This document shows, one piece after another, positions 60,931 through 64,000 of a stretch of DNA of 64,000 bases (positions within the stretch are counted from its first letter, which is position 1; the number at the start of each line of letters is the position of its first letter). This stretch comes from Varroa destructor (taxonomy: Eukaryota; Arthropoda; Arachnida; Mesostigmata; Varroidae). The DNA is taken from NCBI RefSeq assembly GCF_002443255.2, contig NW_019211456.1, forward strand, positions 24,607,061-24,671,060. Reading direction: 5' to 3'. Under the pieces are notes generated by a model. That model was not told where the DNA came from, made no database searches, and worked only from the letters and a program-made list of their open reading frames with translations. Both the position numbers and the translations under genes were made by a program.

Positions 60931-63522
60931 TTTTAACGGCGATCATCATCGTCATCATTCCTACGATTATAGATGGTATATGTAATGTGTGTGGACGGGT
61001 GCGTGACTGGAAACTAAGAAGTTAGGCTGTTCCGCTGGATGGCGAGGAATGTCGGTGGTGAATTTAGCGCTGCCCTAGCAAGCATCACATGGAGCCGATT
61101 TGCCAAGCGCGTCACTACGCTGGTACTACGAACGAAGGCTCGCGGACACTCATCTTACGTCCTGCTTATTTCGCCGATGTCATCACCATGATGTTGTTAG
61201 TTCATTGGTTCGGTGTTGCCTTCAATGATTGGATGGTCGCTGTTAAATGTTAACAGCTGAACAGACAACATATTGCTTGATTGTAGACTAAGTGCGCTTC
61301 CACAACACAGAAGGGGTGACCGTAATTCACACATTGCTTGTTGCCTACTCTGACAGGAAAGGAAACATCTAAGGAAGAACGGACAAACTGATATAGAATA
61401 GCAACTGCAGATACTACGAGACACAGATGAAGGCAGCAGAAGATACTGCCAAAGTATATATGCTTGCCAACAGCGACCGAAATACAATGGTGTTGTCGAA
61501 GTCGCGGATGTAACATTAGCAGTAGCAGCGCCGGCAGTGGAATAGAAAATGCTGGTAAAATAAAAAAAATTGACACGCAAAACTATTTAGATACGCACTC
61601 ACAATTGCGTGTATCGATACTTATTTGCTTACGGTATAATATATCGGTGACATAATAGGCGGATGCTGGGGGTTTTGCTAACGCCGTTATAGTTTGCGGC
61701 CTGCTGAACACAATCAAGATGGCGCAGTCCAGCAACAAAGTAGCCTCGTCCTTCCGTTCGCAAAAATCCCCTCATCAGGAATCCTTGAGCAAAGCGACGG
61801 TTCAGCAGCGACAGCAGCAGTTCAGTGCTCTTTTAGTTGAAGCGTACGATTATATATAATCTTCATATCAGTGTATCAGCAAACAGTGGATACGAACATG
61901 CTTTCGCATACACACAGAAACGTATGTGTGCACAAAAACACATGGAGCGCTCACTCATGTCCTTAGCGTATCTATCCCGTTGTATCCTGTGCAGTCTCGC
62001 ACAGGTGTACAGACAGTTTGTTGGCTTCTCCATTCGCTTTCTTGGTTATTTGTTCAATGGCTGATCGCTTCTGGATCGTTTCTGTTTCGCTGCGTTTGCT
62101 TCATCCGCGAATGCGATTCAGGGGGACAGGGCAAAAGTGTGGCCGCCACCACCGCCGCGTTTATTAAGGCAGCCCCTCAACCAGCGTCAACAGCTTCAAG
62201 ACGATTAACGATTGACCGTACCATAGACATCAATGCTGTTAACTGTTATTCTTCGCCGTGGCCATCGTCATAGTCGTCGTCACTTCACTGCCGTTGTCTT
62301 TTTCCTGTTATTGGCATCGATCTGTTAGGAATATAACACATACCACATGTATTGTATTGATACTGTATTTCGTAAAATATCTGTTATGCCTATTCGACTA
62401 GGACGTTGGTGCGTTTCCTTGTCGTGGCCTCAATCTCGACCGAGGGCGAGTGCCGCTCAGTTTCTCGTCACCTCCCCTGTTCTTCGTTTTGCTGGCATTT
62501 AGCGCGTGCGCCTACTGTGTTGTCTGTCTATGCACGCCTGGGCTATCCAATCCGCACTCGATACGCACGCATTGTACGTACGGCTGTCGAGCCAACTCTG
62601 TGCTCTTCCCCGCTGTGTATCTTCAATGACGGTAGAGAAAGCAGCTAGAAAAAAACGTCAAAGCTAACGATTGACTTGCACGCCGCTGCTATGGCGTTTC
62701 ATTGCGTTCGACGTACATACCACATGTTGTGTATACATATATATGTACGCTCACAACGTACATTGTAGGCAACACCTCTTTGGTACGCCGTGGTCGATCC
62801 GGTTCGCTCGAGCTCTATGACGGGATATGCTGTTGCTGCGCTTATGCGATCGGTTGCACTTACGATGCTATTGGTGCCTTTGGTGGCCGTGTTGATAGTA
62901 CTCCTAAACTATTCTACAGTGCTCGCTGGTTGACGCTAGCGAAGTTGAAAACGCGACCGACAAGAAAGGAGGGTCTGGCGTCACCGCCTCGGCCTCTGTC
63001 GGTTCTGGTATTCGCGGCAGCTCCGCTGACTGGCCTGCCCAGGCCGGCGTCGATGCCATTCGTACCTTTCCTCTCGGCCTGTGCTGGTGTGTTAATACAG
63101 TTCGCTCCTCCTGTTCTTGTTATGCCCGTACCGCCTGACGCTGCTGCCGCTGTTGCTGCCACCGCCGCCGCGCATTCGATGCTTTTCTACGAGTGGTCAG
63201 CGAAAAAAAACGTACCCGCTAGGGTGTGGGAGAGCGATGGAGCCTAGATAGAGGGGGACGGAGGTTGGGGAGCATTCATTTTCTGGTCCGGGCCAATCCT
63301 CGCTTCGTCTCTTTTGATGCTGCTTCGTCGCAGCGGCTCAAGTGAAGGGGGCACTGTCCTATCTTCTATGTCGCTGCCGCTATGGCCACGGCGGGCAGCA
63401 GCCGCTGTCACTGATCTGAAGTTGCTGGGCTACTTTGGGGCCTTTTGGCTGTTCCGTCCGTTCTGCTAGCTAACAGTACAGTGCGATGGATGGTGTAACA
63501 ACAGGGTTTTATTTCGGCATGC

Positions 63523-63660
63523 CTATGTTCGCTGCTGTCGCGGCTGTTTTGCTACTTTTGGCTTCGGCGGTCGCGGCGGCGCTTGCGGCTGCCGTTCACG
63601 TGATTCCGTAACGACGGCCTGCACTCGTGAAAGCGAGCGGTCGCCCGACTTCATTTGAGC
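63523..63660 (-). CDS. Candidate terminal exon, Pro/Arg/Gln-rich, unknown product
   Basis: On the - strand an open frame ends QAPPRPPKPKVAKQPRQQRT with TAG at 63525-63523, and an exact AATAAA follows ten bases later (63513-63508). The last 43 codons can start at an ATG near 63651. The frame further upstream runs through a (TA)n tract and is not trusted. A stop codon so close to a polyadenylation hexamer would make a very short 3' untranslated region, which is possible but unusual. I do not recognise the peptide. Confidence 0.2.
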   Translation of the reverse strand, partial: AQMKSGDRSLSRVQAVVTESRERQPQAPPRPPKPKVAKQPRQQRT

Positions 63661-63801
63661 AAGCGGATAGATAGATAGATGATAGCCAACAACAACTAGA
63701 CGGTACTGTAGTGATACTATGCTACCCTGCTGTGGTCGGCCGTGTTCAGACTTTAGTATCTCTTGCTGCTGCTTCAGGATTTCAAAGATAAAGAACAGCA
63801 G

Positions 63802-63822
63802 ATATATATATATATATATATA
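63802..63822. repeat. (TA)n microsatellite
   Basis: An uninterrupted TA run near the right edge. Confidence 0.9.
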
Positions 63823-64000
63823 AGAAAAAGAAAAAAATTCATGAGGAGACTTTATTGATCGGTCGGTCACAAAAGCAACCAATGATGACAGTGAGGGCAT
63901 CGAACTAGGTGGGCCGTAAGGAAGAGAATTATGAAAGCCCCTACCAGTCTTATGAATGCTTCTATATATGTATGTATATATACAAATTAATAACTGTGAT

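Larger units (their letters stand above)
59191..63250. other. CAG/CTG-dense non-coding stretch
   Basis: Trinucleotide tracts occur in both orientations, with no ORF that carries them as a consistent poly-Gln or poly-Leu protein. The longest frame (62702-63247 +, 181 codons) is Ala/Pro/Cys-rich and overlaps open frames on the other strand, which indicates composition and not coding. The stretch could be 5' untranslated or intronic DNA of a gene to the right. Confidence 0.45.

Noticed and set aside
62702..63247. 181-codon + strand ORF, the longest frame in the right half
   Set aside because: The composition is Ala/Pro/Cys-rich with no recognisable domain, and the opposite strand is open as well. 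CpG- and triplet-rich DNA explains it better.
1..64000. CRISPR arrays, bacterial operons, prophage or transposase genes
   Set aside because: The window is eukaryotic. No regularly spaced repeats, ribosome-binding sites, transposase or reverse-transcriptase motifs were found.

Overview
This is an animal nuclear window. It holds two conserved metazoan genes, one well-supported gene I do not recognise, and a long right-hand part without a convincing coding gene. Spliced genes with GT-AG introns, AT-rich intergenic DNA, (TA)n and CAG/CTG microsatellites and short decayed repeats all say metazoan. The protein sequences and compact introns fit an arthropod. A mite or tick is possible, but that is a guess from style and not shown by a marker.

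Layout. Positions 1-12,000 are AT-rich and mostly empty. They contain a weak candidate exon (2.84-3.03 kb), a GC-elevated block ending in an oligo(A) run (6.29-7.12 kb), a 50-bp imperfect palindrome (8.84 kb), and a perfect CRE-like site followed by a candidate two-exon small gene (9.12-9.66 kb). From 12.1 to 15.2 kb on the + strand lies a complete six-exon SLC39A9/ZIP9 zinc transporter gene (311 aa). Tail to tail with it, on the - strand from 20.4 to 17.3 kb, is a complete two-exon SF3A1 gene (U2 snRNP SF3a subunit 1, 767 aa). Head to head with SF3A1, on the + strand from 24.9 to 33.2 kb, is a seven-exon gene for a 542-aa Asn/Gln/Tyr-rich, prion-like protein with a C-terminal run of eight aspartates. 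All six of its splice junctions are in phase, but the protein is not one I recognise. Its last intron (4.5 kb) holds a possible small membrane-protein ORF and an alternative terminal exon.

From about 34.9 kb to the end the base composition changes to higher GC. The sequence is rich in CpG, (CAG)n/(CTG)n and other microsatellites, and has no long ORF that looks like protein. A TATA-plus-initiator promoter candidate sits in a CpG-rich stretch at 44.0-44.2 kb. This half may be 5' untranslated exons, introns or regulatory DNA of a gene lying to the right. That is inference.

The three supported genes do not form a pathway: zinc transport at the Golgi, pre-mRNA splicing, and an unknown low-complexity and probably RNA- or condensate-associated protein. 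The most unusual structural signal is a set of short, perfect or near-perfect inverted repeats with loops of 0-9 nt at 8.84, 15.53, 21.01 and 23.52 kb. They look like products of intrastrand template switching.
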